NCBI RefSeq assembly: GCF_030551255.1
Contig: NZ_CP130630.1
Location: 4,445,501-4,509,500, forward strand
Direction of reading: 5' to 3'
DNA: 64,000 nt
Source of the DNA: Streptomyces sp. NL15-2K
GTDB lineage: Bacteria; Actinomycetota; Actinomycetes; Streptomycetales; Streptomycetaceae
Shown: one piece after another, positions 8,177-17,586 of the stretch
Layout: each line of letters begins with the position of its first letter
How positions within the stretch are numbered: the stretch's first letter is position 1
Program-made: the position numbers and the translations under genes
Notes under the pieces: model-generated
Seen by the model: only the letters and a program-made list of their open reading frames with translations
What the model was told of the DNA's origin: nothing
Databases searched by the model: none

Positions 8177-9520
8177 ATGACGTCGGCTTCGGCGGCAGGG
8201 GTCCCACCGACCCCTGCCGCACCCAAGTCGCGCAAGAGCGTGACCGGCACCCGGAAGACCGTGGCAGCCCTGTTCCTGCTGCCCGCACTGGTGTTGCTGG
8301 GCGCGCTCGTGGTCTACCCGATCGGGTACTCGGTCGTCCGCAGTTTCTACGACCAGTCGGGCGACGGCTTCGCCGGATTCGACAACTACGAGGCCCTGTT
8401 CACCGATGAGGGCATCCGCACCGCCCTGAAGAACAACATCATCTGGGTGGTGTTCGCCCCGACGGTCGCCACCGCGCTCGGCCTGGTCTTCGCGGTGCTG
8501 ACCGAACGGGTGCGCTGGGGCACGGCGTTCAAGCTGGTCGTCTTCATGCCGATGGCGATCTCGATGCTGGCGGCGGGCATCATCTTCCGCCTCGTCTACG
8601 ACCAGGATCCCGACAAGGGCGTCGCGAACGCCGTATGGGTCGGCATCCACGACACCTTCGCCGAGGCGTCCGCGTTCCCGAAGGCCCACCCGGGCCGCGA
8701 GTCGCCGCTCGTGGCACAAGGGGGCGCGTTCATCACCAAGGCGACGGTCCACACCGGGGACACCGTCACTCTCCCCCTCGTGGGCGTCGCCCCCGACCAG
8801 ATGCCCGACGACGCGAAGCGGGCCGTGGCACCGCAGGCCGACCCGGGGAAGATCTCCGGGACGACCTGGCAGGACTTCACGCGCGGAAAGGGCGTCGGCA
8901 CGCTCGGCGCGCCCGACGCGTCCGAGTTCGGCTACCCCGGCATGAGGATCGAGGCGGTCAAGGACGGCAAGGTGGTCGAGTCGACGAAGGCCGCCGCCGA
9001 CGGCACCTTCACCCTGTCGTCAAAGGCCGACGGAGCCCAACTACGCCTTCCGGCAAGCAACTTCAAGGAGGCGTACAACGGCGTGGACTGGCTCGGCCCG
9101 TCGCTGGTCACGCCGGCCATCATCGGGTCGTACATCTGGATGTGGGCGGGCTTCGCGATGGTGCTGATCGCGGCCGGCCTCGCCGGGGTCCCCCGTGAAC
9201 TCCTGGAGGCCGCACGCGTCGACGGCGCGAGCGAGTGGCAGGTGTTCCGCAGGGTCACGGTCCCGCTGCTGGCGCCGGTCCTCGCGGTCGTCACCGTCAC
9301 CCTGATGATCAATGTCCTGAAGATCTTCGACCTGGTCTTCATCATCGCCCCGGGCTCCTCGCAGGACGACGCGAACGTCCTCGCGCTGGAGCTGTACCGC
9401 AAGGGCTTCTCCGAGGACCAGCCGGGTATCGCGAGCGCCATCTCGGTGTTCCTGCTGCTCCTCGTCATTCCAGTGATGTGGTTCAACGTTCGCCGGCTGA
9501 GGCGGGAGGTCAGGCGATGA
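8177..9520 (+). CDS. ABC sugar permease 1 (AglF/MalF-like) with large extracytoplasmic insert
   Basis: A 447-residue inner-membrane permease starting 4 bp after the lipoprotein gene. Hydrophobic segments lie at about 28-56, 84-109 and 117-142, followed by a hydrophilic insert at about 157-304, then the remaining membrane segments. The EAA loop (VPRELLEAARVDGASEWQVF, about 338-357) docks the ATPase. The inserted domain is typical of the AglF/MalF type of permease and may contact the binding protein. The stop codon overlaps an ATG (ATGA at 9517-9520) that opens the short ORF between the two permeases. Confidence 0.9.
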   Translation: MTSASAAGVPPTPAAPKSRKSVTGTRKTVAALFLLPALVLLGALVVYPIGYSVVRSFYDQSGDGFAGFDNYEALFTDEGIRTALKNNIIWVVFAPTVATALGLVFAVLTERVRWGTAFKLVVFMPMAISMLAAGIIFRLVYDQDPDKGVANAVWVGIHDTFAEASAFPKAHPGRESPLVAQGGAFITKATVHTGDTVTLPLVGVAPDQMPDDAKRAVAPQADPGKISGTTWQDFTRGKGVGTLGAPDASEFGYPGMRIEAVKDGKVVESTKAAADGTFTLSSKADGAQLRLPASNFKEAYNGVDWLGPSLVTPAIIGSYIWMWAGFAMVLIAAGLAGVPRELLEAARVDGASEWQVFRRVTVPLLAPVLAVVTVTLMINVLKIFDLVFIIAPGSSQDDANVLALELYRKGFSEDQPGIASAISVFLLLLVIPVMWFNVRRLRREVRR

Positions 9521-9639
9521 AGACGCGTCGGCCTCGGGGCGGCTGGGGGTCCGGGGGCCCGCGGCGGCAGCCGCTGATGTCAACGGCCCCGGATGTGCGC
9601 AGTAACGTTCGCAGGCTCAGGCGGGAGGTACGGCGATGA
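9485..9639 (+). repeat. Imperfect 36-bp direct repeat flanking the permease gap
   Basis: Bases 9485-9520 and 9604-9639 match at 32 of 36 positions. Each copy encodes the tail NVRRLRREVRR, carries a GGGAGG Shine-Dalgarno sequence and ends in ATGA. This looks like a duplication of the end of permease 1 together with the start region of the next gene. Confidence 0.9.
9517..9639 (+). CDS. 40-codon ORF in the permease gap (duplication product)
   Basis: A short ORF whose ATG overlaps the permease 1 stop and whose stop overlaps the permease 2 start, both as ATGA. Its ribosome site (GGGAGGT) is good. The last 11 residues (NVRRLRREVRR) repeat the C-terminus of permease 1 and the first part is Arg/Gly-rich. 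It is not like any family I know. It may simply be a scar that preserves translational coupling between the two permeases, or it may be translated without function. Confidence 0.45.
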   Translation: MKTRRPRGGWGSGGPRRQPLMSTAPDVRSNVRRLRREVRR

Positions 9640-10550
9640 CGGTGGACGCCGGCAGCATCAGCAAGGCGGCACCCCCGCCCGTCACGTTCCCCAAAGCCAA
9701 GCAGTCCCTCGGCTCCCGCCTCGCGGAACGCGTCAGCGGCGGTCTGGTCCGGGTCTTCCTCATCCTGGTCGGCGTGTTCTGGCTGGTCCCGACGATCGGT
9801 CTGCTGCTGTCCTCGCTGCGCACCCCGCAGGACATGGCGGCCGGCGGCTGGTGGGAAGTCCTCAGCAAACCGTCCCAACTCACCTTCGAGAGCTACGACA
9901 AGCTCCTGCAGAACAGCGACATCACCGACTCGCTCGTCAACACCGTGCTGATCACGGTCCCGGCGACGGTCCTCGTCGTCGTCATCGGCGCGCTCGCGGG
10001 CTACGCGTTCGCGTGGATGGAGTTCCCGGGCCGCGACTGGTGGTTCCTGGCCGTGGTCGGCCTGTTGGTGGTGCCGGTGCAGGTGGCGCTGATCCCGATC
10101 GCCGAACTCTTCGGAAAGATCGGCCTGTTCGGCTCGATGCTGGGTGTGATCCTCTTCCACACGGGCTTCGGTCTGCCGTTCGCGGTGTTCCTGCTGCGGA
10201 ACTTCTTCGCGGAGATCCCGAGGGAGCTGCTGGAGGCGGCCCGCCTCGACGGCGCGGGTGAACTGCGCCTGTTCGCACGGGTCGTGATGCCGCTCGGCGG
10301 GCCGGCCATCGCGAGCCTGGGCATCTTCCAGTTCCTGTGGGTGTGGAACGACATGCTGATCGCGCTGGTGTTCACCGACTCCGGCAGCCAGCCGATCACG
10401 GTCGCTCTGCAGACGCAGGTACGCCAGTTCGGCAACAACATCGACGTGCTGGCACCCGGCGCGTTCATCTCCATGGTGATCCCGCTGGCCGTGTTCTTCG
10501 CGTTCCAGCGGCAGTTCGTGTCCGGCGTGATGGCCGGCGCGGTCAAGTAG
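9636..10550 (+). CDS. ABC sugar permease 2 (AglG/MalG-like)
   Basis: A 304-residue permease with six predicted membrane segments and the conserved EAA loop IPRELLEAARLDGAGELRLF that contacts the ATP-binding subunit. It completes the importer with the lipoprotein and permease 1. The start is the ATG in ATGA at 9636, preceded by GGGAGG within the second copy of the 36-bp repeat. A strong hairpin terminator lies 22 bp after the stop, marking the end of the operon. Confidence 0.92.
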   Translation: MTVDAGSISKAAPPPVTFPKAKQSLGSRLAERVSGGLVRVFLILVGVFWLVPTIGLLLSSLRTPQDMAAGGWWEVLSKPSQLTFESYDKLLQNSDITDSLVNTVLITVPATVLVVVIGALAGYAFAWMEFPGRDWWFLAVVGLLVVPVQVALIPIAELFGKIGLFGSMLGVILFHTGFGLPFAVFLLRNFFAEIPRELLEAARLDGAGELRLFARVVMPLGGPAIASLGIFQFLWVWNDMLIALVFTDSGSQPITVALQTQVRQFGNNIDVLAPGAFISMVIPLAVFFAFQRQFVSGVMAGAVK

Positions 10551-10571
10551 CCGCGACACCAAGGCACTTCG

Positions 10572-10603
10572 CGAGGGGCGGACCGACACCGGTCCGCCCC
10601 TCG
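10572..10603 (+). terminator. Terminator of the sugar ABC operon
   Basis: A perfect 13-bp stem (CGAGGGGCGGACC) with a 6-base loop, 22 bp after the permease 2 stop, followed by AAATTCATC. There is no strong T run, as is common in Streptomyces. Confidence 0.85.
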
Positions 10604-10708
10604 AAATTCATCCGGAATCCCCCGTATGCAGCACACAACGTAACCAACCGACTCCATCGGCCGTTCCCGGGCAAGGCCCTGTCGTCCGCGCCGACCCATG
10701 GATGTCCC

Positions 10709-12970
10709 TTGCCCAGGTTCAGTGTCATTGTCCCCGCGTACAAGGTTCAGGCGTATTTGCACGAATGCCTGGATTCGGTGCTCTCCCAGTCGTATCCGGA
10801 TCTGGAGCTGATCGTGGTCGACGACTGCTCGCCGGACTCCTGCGGCGCGATCATCGACGAGTTCGCGGGCCGTGATCCGCGCGTCCGGCCCGTGCACCTG
10901 CCGCAGAACCAGGGGCTGGGCCCCGCTCGCAACGCCGGGATGCGCGAGGCGAGCGGCGACTACCTGCTCTTCCTGGACGGCGACGACACCCTCACCCCGC
11001 ACGCGCTGCGCGCGATCGCCGACCGGCTGCTGGAGACCGGCGAGCCGGACGTCCTGGTCCACGACTACGCGCGCACCTACTGGTCGGGCCGGACCGTCCG
11101 CAACCAGGCCGCCGTCCAGCTCGCCGAGCGGGGCCCGGCGCCCTTCCGCCTGGAGGACCGCCCGGGCCTGCTGCACCAGCTCATGGTCGCGTGGAACAAG
11201 GCGTACCGCCGGGAGTTCGTCGAGCGAGCGGGCTTCACCTTCCCGCCCGGCTACTACGAGGACACCCCCTGGACGTACCCGGTGCTGATGGCCGCCGAGT
11301 CGATCGCGACCCTCGACCGGGTCTGCGTGCACTACCGGCAGCGCCGGCAGGGCAGCATCCTCGGCACCACCAGCAGCCGCCACTTCGACGTCTTCGAGCA
11401 GTACGACCGGGTGTTCGCGTACGTCGAGCAGCACCCCGAACTCGCCCGCTGGCGCCCGGTGCTGTTCCGCCGCATGGTCGACCATCTGGCGACCGTGTTC
11501 GTCCGGCGCGACCGGCTGCCGCGCGAGCTGCGGGCGGAGTTCCTGCGCACCGCCCGCGCCCACTGCCGCCGGCACCGCGTCCCGGGCGTCCCCCTGCACA
11601 CCCGGCTGCGGCACACCCTGGTCCACCTGGGCCTGCACCGCACGTTCCGCGCCCTGCAAGTCGCCTCGGCCCTGCGCCGCCGTACCGTCAAGCTCACCGC
11701 CAAGGTCCTGCGCGCGACCCGGTCCGCCGCCCTGCGGCTGCACTACCGGATCCAGCGGCGCCTCCCGCTGCGCGCCGACCGTGCCGTCTTCTCCGCGTAC
11801 GAGAGCCGTGGCCACGGCTGCAACCCGGGCGCCCTGGAGGCCGCGTTCCGCACCTTCGCGCCGCACATCCGCACGGCGTGGGTCGCCCGCCCCGAGTACC
11901 ACCACACGGTTCCGGCCGCCACCCGCCGCCTCAGCCCCGGCACGGCCGCCTACTGGACGGCCCTGGCCCGCTCCAAGTACCTGATCGACAACGTCGACTT
12001 CGACCCCGGTCTGGTCAAGCGCCCCGGCCAGATCCTGGTCCAGACCCGGCACGGCACCCCGCTCAAGCACATGGGCCTCGACCTCCAGGAACACCCGGCG
12101 GCCGCCGCCGGCACGGACTTCGCCGAGCAGCTGCGGGGCGTCGACCAGTGGGACTACGTCGTGTCCGCCAACCGCCACTCCACCCTCGTCTGGGAACGCG
12201 TCCACCCCGGCGGCTACACCACGCTCGAGTACGGCCAGCCCCGCAACGACGTCTTCCAGAAGGCGACGTCGACGGAGGTGACCCGCCTGCGCGAGTCCCT
12301 CGGCATCCCCGAGGGCACGATCGCGATCCTGTACGCCCCCACCTACCGCGACTACCGGCGCACCCAGCGCACGACCCTCGACCTGGAGCGGGTCGTCCGC
12401 CGTCTCGGCCCGGCCTTCGTCGTCCTGGCCCGCGCCCACCACGCCTTCGGCGGGCCTCTCGTCGCCGGATCGAGCCGGGTCATCGACGTCACCGACCACC
12501 CGAGCGTCGAACAGTTGTGCCTCGCCTCCGACGCCCTGGTCACCGACTACTCCTCGATCATGTTCGACTACGCGGGCCTCGACCGGCCGATCGTCATCCA
12601 CGCCACCGACGACGACTGGGCGGCGTACGAGGCGGCCCGGGGCACCTACTTCGACCTGCGCTCCTGCGCGCCGGGCGCGGTGGCGCGCAGCGAGGACGAG
12701 CTGATCGACATCTTCGCCACCGGCCACTGGCGCGGCTCGCGCTCCGCGCAGTTGCGCTCCGCCTTCCGCGCGCGGTTCTGCCCGTACGACGACGGACGCG
12801 CCGCCGAGCGGGTCGTACGGCATGTGGTGCTGGGGGAGACGGACCAGCCTCCGGCCGTACCGCTCGCCGAGCGCCACCCCGTGCCGTCCGCGGCCGAGGC
12901 GCTCATGCGCAGCCCGCTCACCACCGTGCCGCGTCCGGCCGGCCCGCTGACCGTCACCGACCACGCCTGA
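10709..12970 (+). CDS. Two-domain GT2 glycosyltransferase / TagF-like polymerase (paralogue A)
   Basis: About 753 residues. The N-terminal half is a family 2 glycosyltransferase with DDCS (38-41) and DGDD (90-93), the nucleotide-sugar and metal sites. The C-terminal half resembles CDP-glycerol glycerophosphotransferases (TagF), with HGTPLK (448-453) and TDYSS (612-616). Such enzymes act on the inner membrane face to build polyol-phosphate or related wall polymers. I chose the TTG at 10709 because the start MPRFSV matches its paralogues at 13149 and 15358. No in-frame ATG is nearby and the ribosome site is weak. It begins a run of three paralogous genes. Confidence 0.85.
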   Translation: MPRFSVIVPAYKVQAYLHECLDSVLSQSYPDLELIVVDDCSPDSCGAIIDEFAGRDPRVRPVHLPQNQGLGPARNAGMREASGDYLLFLDGDDTLTPHALRAIADRLLETGEPDVLVHDYARTYWSGRTVRNQAAVQLAERGPAPFRLEDRPGLLHQLMVAWNKAYRREFVERAGFTFPPGYYEDTPWTYPVLMAAESIATLDRVCVHYRQRRQGSILGTTSSRHFDVFEQYDRVFAYVEQHPELARWRPVLFRRMVDHLATVFVRRDRLPRELRAEFLRTARAHCRRHRVPGVPLHTRLRHTLVHLGLHRTFRALQVASALRRRTVKLTAKVLRATRSAALRLHYRIQRRLPLRADRAVFSAYESRGHGCNPGALEAAFRTFAPHIRTAWVARPEYHHTVPAATRRLSPGTAAYWTALARSKYLIDNVDFDPGLVKRPGQILVQTRHGTPLKHMGLDLQEHPAAAAGTDFAEQLRGVDQWDYVVSANRHSTLVWERVHPGGYTTLEYGQPRNDVFQKATSTEVTRLRESLGIPEGTIAILYAPTYRDYRRTQRTTLDLERVVRRLGPAFVVLARAHHAFGGPLVAGSSRVIDVTDHPSVEQLCLASDALVTDYSSIMFDYAGLDRPIVIHATDDDWAAYEAARGTYFDLRSCAPGAVARSEDELIDIFATGHWRGSRSAQLRSAFRARFCPYDDGRAAERVVRHVVLGETDQPPAVPLAERHPVPSAAEALMRSPLTTVPRPAGPLTVTDHA

Positions 12971-13148
12971 ACGCCGTTTCCACTCCGGGGAGTTCGTATG
13001 CCCTCCAGTCCTTCGCGTCCCACACCGAGCCGGCCGTCCACCTGGCGTCCGTCCGGACGGCCCGGCCGCCCCGGCGCTGCGGCCCCTCGCACCGCGTGAG
13101 GCGCCGTAGCTCCTCACGAACCTTGAGAACATCCACAGAAAGAGCAGA

Positions 13149-15350
13149 ATGCCCCGCTTCAGCATCATCGTCCCGTCCCATGGGGTAGCGGGCCGGCTGG
13201 CCCAGGCGCTGGACTCGGTCCTCGCCCAGTCCTTCGGCGACTTCGAGCTGATCCCGGTCTGCGACGCGCCCGACTCCCCCGCCGCGGACGTCGCCGCCGG
13301 GCACGCCCGCCGGGACTCGCGGGTGGCCCCGGTGCACTCGCCGCCGTCGGCGGGCCTGGCCGGGGCGCGCAACACCGGGATGCGGGCGGCGACCGGCGCG
13401 TATCTGCTGTTCCTCGACGGCGACGATGTCCTCGTCCCGGGCGCGCTGGCCGCGCTGGACGCACGCCTGACGAAGACCGGCGACGTCGACGTGCTGCACT
13501 TCGAGCACGAGCGCACGCCCTGGTGGGAGGGCGAGCCGAGCAACCCGGCGGCACCGGTGCTCGCGACGGCACCGCCCGGCGCCTTCTCCCCCGGCCGGGC
13601 TCCGCAGCTGACCGGCGTACAGCTCCCGGCGTGGAGCGCGGCCTACCGCCGCGCCTTCGTCACCGAGCAGCAACTTCCGTTCCCCGGCGGTCATTTCACC
13701 GACATCGGCTTCGGTGGTCTGGCCGCGCTGAAGGCGGAGCGGATCGCGGTGGAGCGCTCGGTCGTCGTCCGGCATCTGGTGCGCCGGCAGGGCAACCGGC
13801 TCAACCTGCCGGGCGAGCACCACTTCGAACTGCTCGACCAGGCCGACCTGGTGCTCACCCGCGCCGCCGAACAGGGCCTGTCCGGCGAGCGGCTGCACGC
13901 CCTGTTCGAGCACCTCTTCGCCGCCGTCCTGAAGACCGCCGCCCACCCCCGCCGGCTGCCCTCCCAGCGCCGCGCCTACTTCCGCCGGGCGAGCAGGCTG
14001 TACCGGCACCACCGCCCCGCCGGATTCCGGGCGCCGGGCGGCAGCCTGGGCGTGCAGCACCGGCTGCTGGCGAGCGGCTCGTACGCGGCGTTCCGCGCCC
14101 TGCGCGGCGCCAACCAGCAGGCCTCCAGGACGCTGGAGCACCTCCCGCGCCCCCACATGCTGCGCACCCGCCTGCTCTACCAGCACCATCTGCGCCGCCC
14201 CATGGACCCCGACCTCGCGGTGTACTGCGCCTACTGGGGCCGCGGTTACGCCTGCAACCCGGCCGCGATCCACGCCAAGGCCCGCGAACTCGCCCCGCAC
14301 ATCCGCTCGGTGTTCCTGGTGAAGGCCGACCAGGCGCACGCCATGCCCGACGGCATCGACCACGCCGTCATTGGCAGCCACCGCTACTGGGAGGTGCTGG
14401 CCCGCGCCAAGTACCTGATCAACAACGCCAACTTCGCGGAGGGCGTGGTCAAGCGCCCCGGCAGCGTGCACGTCCAGACGCAGCACGGCACCCCGCTGAA
14501 GAAGATGGGCGTCGACCAGTCGACGTACCCGGTGGTGGCGGCCGCGACCGGCAGCTTCGCCAAGCTGCTGGGCCGCGTGGACCGCTGGGACTACAACCTC
14601 TCCTCCAACCGCCATTCCACCCAGATGTGGGAGCGCGCCTTCCCGGGCTCGTACGAGCACCTGGAGTACGGCTATCCGCGCAACGACGTCTACTACACGG
14701 CGACCGCGGACGACGTGGCCCGGATCCGCCGGGAGCTGGGCGTCCCCGAGGGCAAGACGGCCGTGCTCTACGCCCCCACCCACCGCGACCACCACACCGG
14801 CTTCGAGAGCGGGCTGGACCTGGAGGCCTTCTGCGAGGAGGCCGGCGAGGACGTGGTCGTGCTGCTGCGCGCCCACTACTTCTACGACCGGGGCGGGAAG
14901 AAGAGCAGCGGCCGGATCATCGACGTGACCGCCCACCGCTCCTCCGAGGACGTCTGCCTGGCCGCCGACGCGCTGGTCACCGACTACTCGTCGATCATGT
15001 TCGACTACGCCAACCTGGACCGGCCGATCGTCGTGTACGCCGACGACTGGGAGGTCTACCGGGAGACGCGCGGCGTCTACTTCGACCTCATGGTGGCCCC
15101 GCCGGGCCCCGTGGCCCGGACGCCGGAGGATCTGGCGCGGGTCTTCCGCGACGGCTCCTACGCGGATCCCCGGTCGGCCGCGCACCGGGCCCGCTTCCGT
15201 GAGCGCTTCTGCCAGTTCGACGACGGACGCGCCGCCGAGCGCGTCGTACGCCGGGTGTTCCTGGGCGAGCCGCCCGAGGCGATCCCACCCGTGCTGCCGC
15301 TCGCGGAGCGCGTCCCGGCCCCCGCCGCCGCCACCCTCGTAAGGAGCTGA
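13149..15350 (+). CDS. Two-domain GT2 glycosyltransferase / TagF-like polymerase (paralogue B)
   Basis: A 733-residue protein with the same two-domain plan as its neighbours. The GT2 half keeps the FLDGDD motif (about 88-93) but the first acidic motif reads CDAPD where paralogue A has DDCSPD, so sugar-nucleotide binding may differ. The TagF-like half is intact, with HGTPLK from residue 446 and TDYSS from residue 611. It lies 178 bp after paralogue A, a gap in which I see no gene, and 7 bp before paralogue C. A role in envelope glycopolymer synthesis is inferred from the domains and from the neighbouring GT-C-like membrane proteins. Confidence 0.87.
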   Translation: MPRFSIIVPSHGVAGRLAQALDSVLAQSFGDFELIPVCDAPDSPAADVAAGHARRDSRVAPVHSPPSAGLAGARNTGMRAATGAYLLFLDGDDVLVPGALAALDARLTKTGDVDVLHFEHERTPWWEGEPSNPAAPVLATAPPGAFSPGRAPQLTGVQLPAWSAAYRRAFVTEQQLPFPGGHFTDIGFGGLAALKAERIAVERSVVVRHLVRRQGNRLNLPGEHHFELLDQADLVLTRAAEQGLSGERLHALFEHLFAAVLKTAAHPRRLPSQRRAYFRRASRLYRHHRPAGFRAPGGSLGVQHRLLASGSYAAFRALRGANQQASRTLEHLPRPHMLRTRLLYQHHLRRPMDPDLAVYCAYWGRGYACNPAAIHAKARELAPHIRSVFLVKADQAHAMPDGIDHAVIGSHRYWEVLARAKYLINNANFAEGVVKRPGSVHVQTQHGTPLKKMGVDQSTYPVVAAATGSFAKLLGRVDRWDYNLSSNRHSTQMWERAFPGSYEHLEYGYPRNDVYYTATADDVARIRRELGVPEGKTAVLYAPTHRDHHTGFESGLDLEAFCEEAGEDVVVLLRAHYFYDRGGKKSSGRIIDVTAHRSSEDVCLAADALVTDYSSIMFDYANLDRPIVVYADDWEVYRETRGVYFDLMVAPPGPVARTPEDLARVFRDGSYADPRSAAHRARFRERFCQFDDGRAAERVVRRVFLGEPPEAIPPVLPLAERVPAPAAATLVRS

Positions 15351-15357
15351 CCCCGCA

Positions 15358-17586
15358 GTGCCCCGCTTCAGCGTGATCATCCCGTGTTTCAAGGTGCAGG
15401 GCTTCCTGCGCGAGTGCCTCGACTCGGTCCTGGAGCAGTCCTACCGGGACATCGAGGTCATCGCCGTGAACGACTGCTCACCGGACGGCTGCGGCGCGAT
15501 CCTCGACGAGTACGCGGCCCGCGACGCGCGCGTCCGTGTCCTGCACCTGCCGGAGAACGTCGGCCTCGGCCGCGCCCGCAACGCCGGGATGCCGCACGCC
15601 ACCGGCGACTTCCTGTTCTTCCTCGACAGCGACGACACCCTCACCCCGGGGGCGCTGCGCGCGATGGCAGACCGGTTGGCGGAGGCGTCCGACCCGGATG
15701 TGCTGGTCTTCGACTACGCGCGCACGTACTGGTGGGGCGGGACGCGCCGGAACGTACTGGCGCACGTGCTCGCGGAGGCCGGCGACGGTTGTTTCACCGT
15801 GGCCGAACGTCCCGAGATCCTCGACCTGCTGATGGTCGTGTGGAACAAGGTCTACCGCCGCGACTTCGTCGAGCGCGAGGGCTTCTCCTTCCCGCCGGGC
15901 TACTACGAGGACACGCCCTGGACGTTCCCCGTCCTGCTCAGCGCCGAGCGGATCGCCACGCTGGACCGGATCTGCCTGAACTACCGCCAGCGCCGCCAGG
16001 GCAACATCCTGTCCACGACCAGCCGCAAGCACTTCGACATCCACGACCAGTACGAGCGGGTCTTCGCGTACGTCGGCTCCCGGCCGCGGCTGGCGAGTTG
16101 GCGGCCGTATCTGCACGCCAAGATGGGCGAGCACTGCCTGGACATCCTCTCCAAGCCGGACCGGCTGCCCCCGTCCGACAAGGGCGAGTTCTTCCGCCGT
16201 ACGGCCAGGATGTTCCGCGAGCACAAACCGCCGGGCGCGTCAGTCGCCCCGGAACTCCGCGTGCTGGAGGGCAGTTACGCCATGTACGCGGCCAAGCGGC
16301 AGGCCGGGCGGGCCGGGCGGGAACTCGGTCGGCGCGCACAGCAGGCACGACGGGCGGCGGCCGTACGGCTGGCGCGCGGCCGGTCCGCGCTGTCCGCACG
16401 CCGCTCCCTCGACCCGAACCTCGTCGTCTACTCGGCCTTCTCGCACCGGGGCATCCTCGGCGACCCGGCCGCGATCTACCACAAGGCGCGGGAGATCGCC
16501 CCGCACCTGCGCGGGGTGTGGGTCATGCAGGACGAGCAGCAGGCCGCGCTGCTCCCGCCCGACGTCGAGCACGTCCTCGTCGGCTCCCCGCGCTACCGCC
16601 GTATCACCGCCCGGGCCACCTACTTCGTCAACAACGTCAACTGGCCCGGCACCCTGCCCAAGCGCCCCGGCAGCGTCCACATCCACACCCACCAGGGCAC
16701 GCCGCTCAAGTACATGGGCGCCGACCTGCTGGCCAAGCCCGGCGCCCGGCACGGCGTCGACGTGCCGCAGATGCTGCGCCGCGCCGACCGCTGGGACTAC
16801 AGCCTGGTCGCCAACCGCCACTCCGAGCTGGTGTGGGAGCGGGCGTATCCGTGCCACTTCAGGTCACTGCGGACGGGCAGCCCGCGCAACGACGCGCTGG
16901 TCAACGCCCGGCCTGGCGACGCCGAGGCCGTCCGTGCCCGGCTGGGCATCCCAGCCGACCACACGGTCGTGCTGTACGCGCCGACCCGCCGCGACTACCG
17001 CCGGGGCGGTCATGTCGACCGCGTCGACCTGGCCAGGTTCGCCGAGGACCTCGGCGCCGGCCACACCCTCGTCGTCCGCCTGCACCCGTCCCTGGCCACC
17101 GGCCCGGCCCGCGGAATGGGCCTGGCCGAGCTGCACCGGCGCGGCATCCTGGTCGACGCCACCGACGAACCGCACGTCGAGGACGTCCTGCTCGCCTCCG
17201 ACGTCCTGGTCACCGACTACTCGGCCCTGATGTTCGACTACGCCCTCCTGGACCGGCCGATCGTCGTCCACGCCGACGACTGGGGCGCGTACGCGGCGAG
17301 CCGGGGCACCTACTTCGACATCACCGCCGACTCCCCGGGCCACGTCTCGCGCTCCTACCGGGAGCTGGCGTGGCTGTTCGCCTCCCGGACCTGGCAGGAC
17401 GAGGAGTCGGCGCGGCTGCGGGCCGCCTTCCGGGACCGGTTCTGCGAGTACGACGACGGACGCGCCGCCGAGCGGGTCGTACGGACGCTGCTGCTCGGCG
17501 AGGACGGGTGGGTGCCCGAGCCGGCACCGGTGCCCGAGCCGCTGCGGGCGCCCGCCGCCGACCGTGACCTGCTGACCTCCTCGTGA
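15358..17586 (+). CDS. Two-domain GT2 glycosyltransferase / TagF-like polymerase (paralogue C, variant active site)
   Basis: A 742-residue protein starting at GTG 15358 after a strong AAGGAG ribosome site that overlaps the end of paralogue B. The GT2 half has NDCSPDG and FLDSDD. In the TagF-like half, the position that is His in the other three paralogues (HGTPLK) is Gln446, preceded by His445 (HTHQGTPLK), and TDYSS reads TDYSA. The conserved His of this motif is regarded as catalytic in TagF enzymes, so C may be altered or inactive there. Its last codons overlap the start of the next gene (GTGA), indicating coupled translation. Confidence 0.88.
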   Translation: MPRFSVIIPCFKVQGFLRECLDSVLEQSYRDIEVIAVNDCSPDGCGAILDEYAARDARVRVLHLPENVGLGRARNAGMPHATGDFLFFLDSDDTLTPGALRAMADRLAEASDPDVLVFDYARTYWWGGTRRNVLAHVLAEAGDGCFTVAERPEILDLLMVVWNKVYRRDFVEREGFSFPPGYYEDTPWTFPVLLSAERIATLDRICLNYRQRRQGNILSTTSRKHFDIHDQYERVFAYVGSRPRLASWRPYLHAKMGEHCLDILSKPDRLPPSDKGEFFRRTARMFREHKPPGASVAPELRVLEGSYAMYAAKRQAGRAGRELGRRAQQARRAAAVRLARGRSALSARRSLDPNLVVYSAFSHRGILGDPAAIYHKAREIAPHLRGVWVMQDEQQAALLPPDVEHVLVGSPRYRRITARATYFVNNVNWPGTLPKRPGSVHIHTHQGTPLKYMGADLLAKPGARHGVDVPQMLRRADRWDYSLVANRHSELVWERAYPCHFRSLRTGSPRNDALVNARPGDAEAVRARLGIPADHTVVLYAPTRRDYRRGGHVDRVDLARFAEDLGAGHTLVVRLHPSLATGPARGMGLAELHRRGILVDATDEPHVEDVLLASDVLVTDYSALMFDYALLDRPIVVHADDWGAYAASRGTYFDITADSPGHVSRSYRELAWLFASRTWQDEESARLRAAFRDRFCEYDDGRAAERVVRTLLLGEDGWVPEPAPVPEPLRAPAADRDLLTSS

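Noticed and set aside
10001..15392. Long minus-strand frames through the GT2-TagF genes
   Set aside because: Composition is Arg/Gly/Pro-rich without domains, and the plus-strand genes have motifs and ribosome sites.
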